Made by a program: the position numbers and the translations under genes. Below, piece after piece: positions 35,622-43,495 of a stretch of DNA of 64,000 nt (its first letter is position 1; the number at the start of each line of letters is the position of its first letter). The DNA is from Psychrobacter sp. MF31 (lineage in GTDB: Bacteria > Pseudomonadota > Gammaproteobacteria > Pseudomonadales > Moraxellaceae), in contig NZ_JABBDX010000002.1 in NCBI RefSeq assembly GCF_012847335.1, positions 310,001 through 374,000 on the forward strand. Direction: 5' to 3'. The notes beneath the pieces are model-generated. The model made no database searches and was not told the DNA's origin. It was given only the letters and a program-made list of their open reading frames with translations.

Positions 35622-38600
35622 ATGACCAAAAAATCTGCGCCAAATTTGCAATCTTTCCCCCATGTCAACCAACCTACGCTCAACTTTAATCAACCTATCA
35701 ATGACGGCAAACTTAGCATCAATCAGCAAGTTTTTGATTTAAACGACCACACGCCGATGATGGTTCAATACCTGACCATGAAAGCGCGCTACCCAAATGC
35801 GCTACTCTTGTACCGGATGGGCGATTTTTACGAGCTGTTTTTTGACGATGCCAAACGCGCCGCCGAAATCTTGGACATCACCTTAACAAAGCGCGGTAAT
35901 GATAAAGCCGGAAATCCCATTGCCATGGCAGGAGTGCCCTTTCACGCCGCTGACAGCTATATGGCAAGGCTCATTGCCGCAGGTCAAACGGTTGTGGTTT
36001 GTGAACAAATTGACGAGTCAGAAAATAGCAATATTAATAGCAGCCTTAATAACACGGGCAACAAAACCATTCCGGCAAAAAGTAAAAACCTTGGCAAAAA
36101 CATTAATAAAAACATTGGCGAAAAAAGTAAAAAATCAGCCAGCGCCACCGGAATCATGCGCCGCGAAGTGGTCAAAACCTTAACCGCAGGAACGCTCACC
36201 GATGACGCGCTTATTAGCTCAGGGCAAACGCCAACCGTCGTTGCCATTGATATTGAGTTGCCAAAAGCAAACTCAAATAAACCACTTCAAGCTGCGGTTA
36301 GCCAATTAAACCTTGCTGCCGGAACGCTCATTACCCAAGCCATTTTTGATAACAACTGGCAAGCACTCACCGCGCAATTACAAACCGTGCTCACCCGATT
36401 TGCCCCAAGTGAATGTTTAATCAGTGAAAGCGCCGATAATAATTTAAAGCTTTGGCTGAATCAAAACCTTGACTGCCCCATCATTGACGTTGCCGCCAGT
36501 GACTTTCACCGAAGTCATGCCAGTAGCACCCTTTGCGAGCAATTTTTGGTAACAAGATTGGACGGTTTAGGCATTAGCGACTTGCCGCTTTGCCAATCCA
36601 GCTGCGCGGCGCTCATTCATTATGCTCGGCAAACTCAGCAGCGCCAAGTCCCGCAGGTCAACCAGTTAATTATTGAAACCAATCAAGACTACTTAATCAT
36701 TGATGCCCAAAGTCAGCAAAATTTAGAAATTTTTGCCCCCGTCACCCCAAACGGAACGGCGCTGATGAGCATCATTAATCACTGCAAAACGCCAATGGGT
36801 CGCCGGTTACTTGCCGCCCAGTTAAAGCGACCGCTTCGCAATCATAGTCAAGTAAACGCGCGCTTGGACGCCGTTGAACTTTTAATAACAGCCGCAAATC
36901 AAACTCAGCCTTTGCAAACTAGCCTGATTGACAATTTGCAAGCCAAACTGTCCCAAATCGGCGATATTGAGCGCATCAGCAGCCGGATTGCCCTTAATAC
37001 CGCCAAACCGCGCGATTTGCGAAAGCTTGCCGAGGGTGTAGGCTCAAGCCTTGAGCTTGCCAATTTACTACAAGCTTTATTTACCAAGACAAAGCCAACC
37101 GACCAAAAATTGTCAGCAACATTACTGACACAAATTGTCAGTCAGTTGCCAACAGCAGACGATAATCTGACTCAAATCAAAGCCTTTATCGAGAGCGCCA
37201 TTATTCCTGAGCCGCCCGCGCATATCCGTGACGGCGGAATGCTGATGACCGGCTTTGATCCTGAGCTTGACCGCTTGACCCATTTGCATGACAACATTCA
37301 AGCGACCCTTGATGACATGATGGCTCGCGAACGCGCCGCAAACAATCTGCCAAGCCTCAAAGTCGGCTTTAACAAAGTCAGCGGCTTTTATTTTGAATTG
37401 CCAAAATTGCAATCCCAAAGCGCCCCTGAGCACTTTATCCGCCGGCAAACGCTCAAAAGCAGCGAGCGCTTTATCACTGACGAGTTAAAAACCTTAGAAA
37501 CTGAATATTTAGACGCTCAGTCGTTGGCACTGGATCGCGAAAAGCAGCTTTATCATGAGATTATCCAAACGCTCAATCAAAGCATCACCGCCATTCAGCA
37601 GCTTGCCACTGCCATCTCGCAGCTTGACGTCATTACCAATTGGGCAAACCTTGCCATTTACCACCATTGGCAGCGACCAACGCTTGTCAATAACGCCGCC
37701 CTCACCATCAAAGGCGGTCGCCATGCCGTCGTTGAAATCAAAGCCAAACAAGACCGCAATCAGCGGATAAGCCAAGCGCCCTTTGTCGCCAATGATTGCG
37801 AGATTGGCAATAGCGAGTACCCCGAGCGCTTGCTGCTTATCACCGGTCCCAATATGGGCGGCAAATCGACCTTTATGCGCCAAACCGCGCTTATCGTCCT
37901 GCTTGCTCACGTGGGAAGCTTCGTTCCGGCGGTGGCTGCCACCATCGGCAATATCGACCGCATTTTTACCCGAATTGGCTCAAGCGATGACTTGGCAGGC
38001 GGCAAATCCACCTTTATGGTAGAAATGATTGAAACCGCCAATATTTTAAACCAAGCTACTGACAAGTCCCTAGTGCTCATGGATGAAATCGGTCGCGGAA
38101 CGGCAACCACCGACGGTCTTGCCATCGCTCAAGCTTGCCTGACGCGGCTAACGCAGCTCAACTGCGCCACCTTATTTGCCACCCATTACTTTGAGCTGAC
38201 CGCCCTTGCTGCAAGCAACCCCAATATCCGCAATGTCCACGTTGCCGCAAGCGAAGTCGATGGCAAGCTGCTACTGCTTCACCAAATCCGTGATGGCGCG
38301 GCAAGCTCAAGCTTTGGGCTTCATGTCGCCAAAATGGCAGGAATCCCGACCGAGGTCATTAAGGACGCTCAAAGCTACTTAAACCAAATGCTAAAAAGCG
38401 CCCCAAGCCGTCATAACGATTGCGACTTAGCTAAGTCAAATAAGTCAATAGCGCCTAAAGTGGCTAACAACGCCGCTAATGACGCCGTACCCTTTGCCGC
38501 CAAAACTTTAGCATCAAAACAAGTCGCCAGCCCACGATCTACTTATGTCACTGACAATCACCAACCAAATCAATCAGATAGCAATAGCGAAAACCATGAC

Positions 38601-38711
38601 AACCTACTTCGTACGCTACAAAATCTCGACCCCGACCATCTGACTCCAAAACAAGCCCATGATGCGCTGTATCGCCTCAAAAGCTTGCTTGGCACGATTG
38701 GCAATTGTTAA
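35622..38711 (+). CDS. mutS: MutS, DNA mismatch recognition ATPase
   Basis: Binds base mismatches and starts methyl-directed repair with MutL. The mismatch-wedge motif is Phe69-Tyr-Glu71 in GDFYELF. The ATPase has Walker [10 protein letters not shown], the [16 protein letters not shown] segment, Walker [17 protein letters not shown] and the [10 protein letters not shown] switch. At 1029 residues it is much longer than the usual 850-870. About 40 Asn/Lys/Ser-rich residues are inserted near 132-176, after CEQIDE, and there is another low-complexity linker of about 85 residues before the C-terminal dimer helix. Only a weak GAG precedes the ATG. Confidence 0.96.
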   Translation: MTKKSAPNLQSFPHVNQPTLNFNQPINDGKLSINQQVFDLNDHTPMMVQYLTMKARYPNALLLYRMGDFYELFFDDAKRAAEILDITLTKRGNDKAGNPIAMAGVPFHAADSYMARLIAAGQTVVVCEQIDESENSNINSSLNNTGNKTIPAKSKNLGKNINKNIGEKSKKSASATGIMRREVVKTLTAGTLTDDALISSGQTPTVVAIDIELPKANSNKPLQAAVSQLNLAAGTLITQAIFDNNWQALTAQLQTVLTRFAPSECLISESADNNLKLWLNQNLDCPIIDVAASDFHRSHASSTLCEQFLVTRLDGLGISDLPLCQSSCAALIHYARQTQQRQVPQVNQLIIETNQDYLIIDAQSQQNLEIFAPVTPNGTALMSIINHCKTPMGRRLLAAQLKRPLRNHSQVNARLDAVELLITAANQTQPLQTSLIDNLQAKLSQIGDIERISSRIALNTAKPRDLRKLAEGVGSSLELANLLQALFTKTKPTDQKLSATLLTQIVSQLPTADDNLTQIKAFIESAIIPEPPAHIRDGGMLMTGFDPELDRLTHLHDNIQATLDDMMARERAANNLPSLKVGFNKVSGFYFELPKLQSQSAPEHFIRRQTLKSSERFITDELKTLETEYLDAQSLALDREKQLYHEIIQTLNQSITAIQQLATAISQLDVITNWANLAIYHHWQRPTLVNNAALTIKGGRHAVVEIKAKQDRNQRISQAPFVANDCEIGNSEYPERLLLITGPNMGGKSTFMRQTALIVLLAHVGSFVPAVAATIGNIDRIFTRIGSSDDLAGGKSTFMVEMIETANILNQATDKSLVLMDEIGRGTATTDGLAIAQACLTRLTQLNCATLFATHYFELTALAASNPNIRNVHVAASEVDGKLLLLHQIRDGAASSSFGLHVAKMAGIPTEVIKDAQSYLNQMLKSAPSRHNDCDLAKSNKSIAPKVANNAANDAVPFAAKTLASKQVASPRSTYVTDNHQPNQSDSNSENHDNLLRTLQNLDPDHLTPKQAHDALYRLKSLLGTIGNC

Positions 38712-38799
38712 TGGCGGACAAAAGCGCTAAAATACCCTCACTTAATATTGCCCCTTTTTATTCTAATTTTCACCCGCCCAATCACAGGTAGCCATCGCT

Positions 38800-39123
38800 A
38801 TGACCTTTGTTGTTACAGATAACTGCATCCTTTGTAAATACACCGACTGCGTGGAAGTCTGCCCTGTGGACTGCTTTTATGAAGGCCCCAACTTTTTGGC
38901 AATCGACCCTGACGAGTGCATCGACTGCGCCCTTTGTGAGCCGGAATGCCCCGCCAATGCCATTTTTTCAGAAGATGAAGTGCCCAAAGGTCAAGAGGTC
39001 TTTATCCAATTGAATGAAGAGCTTGCGCAAAAATGGCCAAACATCACTGAGATGAAAGACAAACTGCCGGAAGCCGCGAAGTGGGATGGCGTTGAGGGTA
39101 AATTGCAGTATTTGGAAAAGTAA
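38800..39123 (+). CDS. fdxA: FdxA, 7Fe (3Fe-4S/4Fe-4S) ferredoxin
   Basis: 107-residue electron-transfer protein of the Azotobacter FdI / Pseudomonas FdxA type. Cluster cysteines are seen in [17 protein letters not shown] (Cys9 to Cys25) and [12 protein letters not shown] (Cys40 to Cys50), followed by the family tail ending [12 protein letters not shown]. It lies 88 bases downstream of mutS, the arrangement known from Pseudomonas. Its last codons are partly duplicated 1.7 kb downstream, beyond the next two genes. Confidence 0.97.
   Translation: MTFVVTDNCILCKYTDCVEVCPVDCFYEGPNFLAIDPDECIDCALCEPECPANAIFSEDEVPKGQEVFIQLNEELAQKWPNITEMKDKLPEAAKWDGVEGKLQYLEK
39088..39108 (+). repeat. left copy of the fdxA 3'-end direct repeat
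   Basis: Codons for GVEGKLQ at the end of fdxA. The same 21-base segment recurs at 40848-40868 with two differences (GTT to GTC, GAG to GAA), both synonymous. Confidence 0.85.
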
Positions 39124-39141
39124 GTTAAATCTGCAAAATAC

Positions 39142-39179
39142 AAGCAATGCTTAGAGCAATCTGGCATTGCTATTTTTTT
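39142..39179 (+). terminator. Rho-independent terminator of fdxA
   Basis: AGCAATGC/GCATTGCT stem (39143-39150 and 39164-39171), then A and seven T. It lies only about 20 bases before the start of the next gene. Confidence 0.88.
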
Positions 39180-39199
39180 AATTGAGCAAAGTTATAACC

Positions 39200-40153
39200 A
39201 TGATTGATGACAAGCACATTCTTGATTATGTCCACCAAAATTTTGGGAAAGCGGCTTGTCAAAATCTAAAAAACATTCATCAAGGTGGTCTAAATAATAG
39301 CAAAGGTCGCGACTACGAAAATTATTTTCAATTGTTCAAAGCTTTTGAAATCGCCGCCCAAGACGATATTGACCTTGATAAGCAAATTCTTGCCAATCAA
39401 GTATTAGGATTCGTTGATGATGTTTACCATATCGATAATGACCAGCTGATTAAATACAACTACCAAGCCAAAAACTCTTCAGGATCGGCGGCTGACTGGA
39501 CACCTGAAATCAGCGATCGATTTGCTAAGCAGCGGCTAATTGATACCGACTGCCATCAAATGGCTGAATCCATCAATTGCCTTTTGGTGTCAGATAAAGT
39601 AAAAGCACAACAGAACTTGGGCAAAATACCGCCTCACTTGGTAGATAAAGACACTTGCCAGTATTTTGCTTATCATCCCACATTGTATGAGCTTGTCTAT
39701 CAAACGTCGCTGTCCCAATTTATCCAAAAGCTGATTAATAATAACAATCGCTCCAATATCGATTATGCGGCGAAGCTTATTTTAGGGGTATTACAAGCCA
39801 ATCACTATCAATCTGTTGCTGATATTTTTACGCAAGCGCAAGCAGAAGGTCATCCCAATCCGTTTGTGAAGTTTCGCGCCTCAAAAGGCACTTTTTTACT
39901 ACCTGATTGGCTACAACAACTCTTAACGAACGCACCGCCCTCTATCCGCTATGGTTTAGAATATGATATTCTAACGATTAGATTGCCGTCAGGATTTGCA
40001 ACGAGCATCAACATTGAGCTATTAAACCAGCTTGATCATGAGCGCACGGCTCAAGTCCGAACGATCAACGACTTATTGCCGCTTATATTAAAGCTTACGG
40101 CGCAATCGTTAACTCAGCATTTAAGCTCTCATCAAAGGAGCGCGATCAAATGA
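39200..40153 (+). CDS. unrecognised protein with a PD-(D/E)XK nuclease-like N-terminus
   Basis: 317 residues from ATG 39200; a TTG at 39182 would add six. I do not recognise the family with certainty. Residues 30-92 show the order expected of a restriction-type nuclease core: GRDYENYF with Glu40, GFVDDVYHI with Asp73/Asp74, and NYQAKNS with Gln89-x-Lys91. DUF4297/Cap4-type effector nucleases of defence systems show a similar Glu, then Asp, then (Q/E)xK layout. The C-terminal 200 residues look helical with no membrane segment. It overlaps the next gene by four bases (ATGA), so the two form an operon. It starts just past the fdxA terminator and has no obvious promoter. Confidence 0.6.
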   Translation: MIDDKHILDYVHQNFGKAACQNLKNIHQGGLNNSKGRDYENYFQLFKAFEIAAQDDIDLDKQILANQVLGFVDDVYHIDNDQLIKYNYQAKNSSGSAADWTPEISDRFAKQRLIDTDCHQMAESINCLLVSDKVKAQQNLGKIPPHLVDKDTCQYFAYHPTLYELVYQTSLSQFIQKLINNNNRSNIDYAAKLILGVLQANHYQSVADIFTQAQAEGHPNPFVKFRASKGTFLLPDWLQQLLTNAPPSIRYGLEYDILTIRLPSGFATSINIELLNQLDHERTAQVRTINDLLPLILKLTAQSLTQHLSSHQRSAIK

Positions 40154-40845
40154 ATCATCAACGCCATTTTACCTCTATCGCGACCACGACTGCCAAAGCG
40201 CACTTGCAAGGGCTGCTTGACAGCACTCAATATCCTATGCAATATCGCGAGCATATGACTGCACTTGGCAAGCTGTTGGGCGCTATCGCGGCAAGCGCGC
40301 TGCCGCCTGCAGGCGATACGACGACGCTTGTGATCGCAACCGCTGAAGATGCCGACTTTTTGCAAGCAGGAGTGATCCAAGCCCTTCATGATCGCCACAT
40401 CGACACGCGGCTTGCGGTATTTTGGAATCATCATTATCAATTGCCCAATCATTCAAGCGTCGCCCCCATCGTTCACAAATTTATTGAGCCGGGCTATCAG
40501 CAAGCGACTCAAATTATGATCGTAAAATCGGTCATTTCAGGAAGCTGCGTGGTGCGAACCAATTTGATTGAGATGCTGACGGCGCTACCTGAGATTGCGA
40601 CCATATTTATCTTAGCCCCTGTCGCTCACCGCGACTCAGAACGTAAGCTTAAAGCAGAGTTTCCTGACCATATTTCACAAAAGTTTCGCTTTTTTTGCTT
40701 TGCCATCGATGATGAGCGCCATAATGGTGAGGTCATCCCCGGTATCGGCGGTCAGGTCTATCAATTGCTTGGATTGAGTGACCAACCGGCGTTAACCGGA
40801 TATGTGCCAAAGGTGGTCGAGGCGCAGCTGTTTGCAGGGATGTAA
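40150..40845 (+). CDS. phosphoribosyltransferase-like protein
   Basis: 231 residues. The sequence resembles type I phosphoribosyltransferases of the uracil PRTase kind in outline. It has an N-terminal helix with YREHMTALGKLLG, the TLVIATAEDADFLQAGVI strand-loop, HHYQLP in a hood-like position, and the central IMIVKSVISGSCVVRTNLIEML strand-loop-helix, where PRTases carry the PRPP loop. FILAPVAHRDSERKLKAEFP follows. The PRPP-loop acidic pair is not canonical (VKSVISGS), so it may bind nucleotides without catalysis. It is translationally coupled to the nuclease-like gene. Function unknown. Confidence 0.55.
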   Translation: MNHQRHFTSIATTTAKAHLQGLLDSTQYPMQYREHMTALGKLLGAIAASALPPAGDTTTLVIATAEDADFLQAGVIQALHDRHIDTRLAVFWNHHYQLPNHSSVAPIVHKFIEPGYQQATQIMIVKSVISGSCVVRTNLIEMLTALPEIATIFILAPVAHRDSERKLKAEFPDHISQKFRFFCFAIDDERHNGEVIPGIGGQVYQLLGLSDQPALTGYVPKVVEAQLFAGM

Positions 40846-40847
40846 AC

Positions 40848-40868
40848 GGCGTCGAAGGTAAATTGCAG
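40848..40868 (+). repeat. right copy of the fdxA 3'-end direct repeat
   Basis: Starts three bases after the stop of the PRTase-like gene. It matches 39088-39108 at 19 of 21 bases, with both changes synonymous in the fdxA frame; similarity ends after the Gln codon. Confidence 0.85.
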
Positions 40869-40872
40869 ATCG

Positions 40873-40944
40873 GTAGGCTGGGCATTTTGCCCAGCTTTTT
40901 AATAAAAACAATTTTAATTTGGCTGGGCTAAAGCCGCAGCCTAC
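40873..40944. repeat. palindromic intergenic repeat unit
   Basis: GTAGGCTG at 40873-40880 and its inverse CAGCCTAC at 40937-40944 bound a 72-base unit that includes a terminator hairpin. A related end, CCCAGCCTATGCTC, occurs near 41480 after pilA. This suggests a dispersed REP/MITE-like repeat. Confidence 0.5.
40877..40900 (+). terminator. Rho-independent terminator of the two-gene module
   Basis: Perfect stem GCTGGGC/GCCCAGC with an ATTTT loop and five T. Confidence 0.88.
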
Positions 40945-40973
40945 ACTCATTCAGTTTTTTATTTTTTAAAAAA

Positions 40974-41351
40974 TCACGGGACAATCTTACATGGCGTCCC
41001 ATTTGGAACATCGCATTCAATACGCGCATTGGATGGTGGCTTGGCAATGGCGATGATTTTACCCATATCGTCCATTGACCAGTTGGAGGCGTCCGTGATG
41101 CTCACGCAAGCGCTCGGCGTCGGCGCAGTCGGTCGCGTGTCGTCGTCTTGGTCATTGATCAAATAAAAGACATTATTGCTATAAGCTTTGGCTTCAGAAA
41201 GGCAAGCCCCAGTCTTAGCATTTGTTAAAAAGCGGTTATAGTTAGGTATCGCAATCGCCGCCAAAATCCCGATAATCACTACCACAATCATGATTTCAAT
41301 TAAAGTAAAGCCGGATTGATTAGAAAATTGACATTTTGTAGGCGGTTTCAT
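40974..41351 (-). CDS. type IV pilin-like protein
   Basis: 125-residue prepilin. A short positively charged leader ends in SG before [22 protein letters not shown], the PilD cleavage and N-methylation site plus hydrophobic spine. The small globular part of about 75 residues has two close-set cysteines near the C-terminus (ECDVPNGTPC). It lies downstream of pilA on the same strand, but a terminator separates them and it has its own sigma-54-like promoter. It could be an alternative or minor pilin; its role is not clear from sequence. The Shine-Dalgarno is poor. Confidence 0.85.
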   Translation of the reverse strand: MKPPTKCQFSNQSGFTLIEIMIVVVIIGILAAIAIPNYNRFLTNAKTGACLSEAKAYSNNVFYLINDQDDDTRPTAPTPSACVSITDASNWSMDDMGKIIAIAKPPSNARIECDVPNGTPCKIVP

Positions 41352-41380
41352 AGCGGTGTAACACGTAGGTGATTTTATAG

Positions 41381-41396
41381 TGCAGAGGGCAAGCCA
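41381..41396 (-). promoter_or_regulatory. sigma-54-like promoter of the small pilin gene
   Basis: TGGCTT-N5-CTGCA keeps the GG and GC doublets at the required spacing; four of six and four of five consensus matches. It would start transcription about 19 bases before the ATG. Confidence 0.45.
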
Positions 41397-41407
41397 GTTT
41401 TAAAGTA

Positions 41408-41435
41408 ATAAAAAAGCCAAACGCTAGGTTTGGCT
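41408..41435 (-). terminator. Rho-independent terminator of pilA
   Basis: AGCCAAAC/GTTTGGCT with a five-base loop, followed by a T run on the minus strand. Confidence 0.9.
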
Positions 41436-41496
41436 TTGGGTAAATGTTTTTATTTCGGGTAATAAGTTGGACAAAATACCCAGCCTATGCTCGCTA

Positions 41497-42006
41497 TTAG
41501 TCACGGCATGAGCCAGGAAGATATTTAGCAGGCATTGCGTTTCTTGGAGCCGCTGTCTGTCCTGCTTTTGGTCCACACTTCCAAGAGCTAATTACTGTAC
41601 CGCCAGCAGCACCAGTCACTACATCTGTACCATTTGCTGCCATTGGTGCCATAAAAAATACTTTGCTTTTAGCAGCAGCAGGTAAGTCATCAGCTGCAGT
41701 AGTAGTTACTTTAATAACACCTCTATCGTCTGTTTCGACACTTTGAACATATTTAGTTGAAGGTGCTGCACCCCTTCCCACTCCAACTTCACAACCCCAA
41801 GTATTAGCAGTAGGTAACGTTGTTCCACCTGATTGATACACTTCAGATACTGTAGTTCGGCAGGTAGAAGCTGCTAATACAGCTTCACCTAGTTTAGCAC
41901 GAGCGGTATAGTCTTGATACGCAGGTAATGCAATCGCTGCCAAAATTCCGATAATGGCGATAACGATCATAAGTTCGATTAGGGTAAAACCTTTTTGAGC
42001 GTTCAT
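41497..42006 (-). CDS. pilA: PilA, major type IV pilin
   Basis: 169-residue prepilin. The six-residue leader MNAQKG ends at the PilD site and is followed by [32 protein letters not shown]-type sequence, the classic class IVa N-terminus (residues 7-38). The globular domain carries four cysteines. The last two (WKC near 150 and SCRD at the C-terminus) would form the D-region disulfide, the other pair a second bridge. Codon usage resembles a highly expressed gene. A sigma-54 promoter lies upstream and a strong terminator downstream. It is retracted by PilT/PilU encoded near 10-12 kb. Confidence 0.95.
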   Translation of the reverse strand: MNAQKGFTLIELMIVIAIIGILAAIALPAYQDYTARAKLGEAVLAASTCRTTVSEVYQSGGTTLPTANTWGCEVGVGRGAAPSTKYVQSVETDDRGVIKVTTTAADDLPAAAKSKVFFMAPMAANGTDVVTGAAGGTVISSWKCGPKAGQTAAPRNAMPAKYLPGSCRD

Positions 42007-42478
42007 AACACTTCCTTTTAGGTTGGTAGATAGCGCGGATGCTAAATCGTAAAGGCGCTATCCAAATTTGCAATCAGTTAAAATTTTGCTTTGTTAAAGT
42101 CTTTGCAGTGCGGCGGTTATCATTTATAGTTTTAGATACTCGCCATCAGCTGCTATTATCATAACTGTTGCATATCATGTGCCAACTTTTTAAGGCAAAT
42201 TATTTTTAACACTTAGCAGAACACAGAAATTATCATCCAACCCCAAATTATAATTTAAAAATAATCAAATTGAGACAAAAGCCGCCTTTTAATGAGATGA
42301 CTCTATTAGTAATTTTTATAGATATCTGAGCCAAGCCAAATTAGCGCTTAAAATAATTTAACAGTCGGAAATGTTACCCTTTTCTAACTCAAAATTGTCA
42401 GCTTGCAAATAAAGGTTTGTGCTGAAATTTAGAGTTTGACATTTTTTGTCAGGAAATAATGAGGATTATCATAAACTA
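42007..42478. other. pilA upstream region
   Basis: 472 bases, very AT-rich. It contains the sigma-54 promoter (listed separately) about 165 bases from pilA. The remaining part up to the pilE end shows no gene; it is where PilR and IHF sites would be expected, but I cannot point to one. Confidence 0.5.
42169..42184 (-). promoter_or_regulatory. sigma-54 promoter of pilA
   Basis: TGGCAC-N5-ATGCA on the minus strand: perfect -24 box, GC doublet at the correct distance, one mismatch in the -12 box (ATGCA for TTGCA). pilA is RpoN/PilR-dependent in Pseudomonas and Moraxella. Confidence 0.75.
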
Positions 42479-42922
42479 TTAATTCCACTCATTATTACTG
42501 CCACAAGCGGTAGCGCGGCATTTGATGCCTTGATAATTTAAAGTCAATGTACCATCGCTTGCCATCTGTCCGGCTTTGGGCGCGGCGCTAATTTGCCATT
42601 GCGAAGTTAAGGGGCTTGGCGTGATGGTCACATCATAGAGCTTATCGCCTTGACGCGGATATTCGCCCTCGTGCCTTTGGGTATCGACATCTCCAAAATT
42701 GCCACGAGCCAGCTTTTGACCTTGAATGTCGGCGGCGATATTGTGCATCTCGCTCATCATGTCGGTGCGTTTGGTCTTGATGACGTAGCGCTGATAGCTT
42801 GGGTAGGCGATAGCGGCAAGTATCCCGATGATGGCGACGACGATCATCATCTCGACCAAGGTGAAGCCGGATTGCCGAGCTATTGAACGTATTGTGACTT
42901 TATGATTAATACTTGTGTCCAT
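42479..42922 (-). CDS. pilE: PilE-like minor pilin
   Basis: 147-residue prepilin from ATG 42922. The leader of about 20 residues ends QSG before [25 protein letters not shown]; the YPSYQRYVIKTKR segment is typical of PilE. The globular part is short with a C-terminal Cys pair. The start codon shares one base with the stop of the preceding pilin gene (TGATG), indicating translational coupling. It is the last gene of the minor-pilin operon, the position pilE holds in Pseudomonas. Confidence 0.88.
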   Translation of the reverse strand: MDTSINHKVTIRSIARQSGFTLVEMMIVVAIIGILAAIAYPSYQRYVIKTKRTDMMSEMHNIAADIQGQKLARGNFGDVDTQRHEGEYPRQGDKLYDVTITPSPLTSQWQISAAPKAGQMASDGTLTLNYQGIKCRATACGSNNEWN

Positions 42923-43494
42923 CACCACATTCCTTGATTGATACCGCAATCAGAATCTGCTATTTCTACCTTAGTATTATTTTGACAGCGCAGACCCGTA
43001 CTAGTGAGCATAAAGTAATTGGCATTTTTAGTGATGCCTGACGGGTTTGGGGCAGCAAGCATCTTCCAACTTCTACCCGTTGTATTGTCAATGGTTGTGT
43101 TGTCAGCAGGTACGAGTGAGCTTGCACTATCACCACCGTCAACTAGAGTGATCTGATAGCGATAGTTTGTCGCGTTACTGCCTTTAGGCACATAAATAGT
43201 GTTGTTAGCTGCATCATAACCATAAGTCACTGTACTATTATTGGCTACCACTAATGGCTGAAAACCTTTATATGTTAGCGTCGAAGCCCGCCAGCGATTT
43301 AACTGAATTTGTAATTGCATCATTTTGGCTTGTGCTTCGCGTTCAGCATTAATAACTGCATAGCGGCGATAGCTAGGGATAGCAATAGCTGATAATATGC
43401 CGATAATGGATACCACAACCATTAGCTCTACTAAAGTAAAACCTATTAAAGAAGAGGACAGCTTATTAAGGGCGCGTTTTGGATAGGATTTCAT
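42922..43494 (-). CDS. minor pilin between pilY1 and pilE
   Basis: 190-residue prepilin. A basic leader (MKSYPKRALNKLSSSLIG) is followed by FTLVELMVVVSIIGILSAIAIPSYRRYAV. ATG 43494 begins two bases after the pilY1 stop with AAGGA nine bases upstream, which rules out the longer frame to 43563. In Pseudomonas this place is taken by PilY2 or PilE; two PilE-type pilins occur here. Four cysteines are present, three of them in the last 30 residues. Confidence 0.85.
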   Translation of the reverse strand: MKSYPKRALNKLSSSLIGFTLVELMVVVSIIGILSAIAIPSYRRYAVINAEREAQAKMMQLQIQLNRWRASTLTYKGFQPLVVANNSTVTYGYDAANNTIYVPKGSNATNYRYQITLVDGGDSASSLVPADNTTIDNTTGRSWKMLAAPNPSGITKNANYFMLTSTGLRCQNNTKVEIADSDCGINQGMW

Positions 43495-43495
43495 T

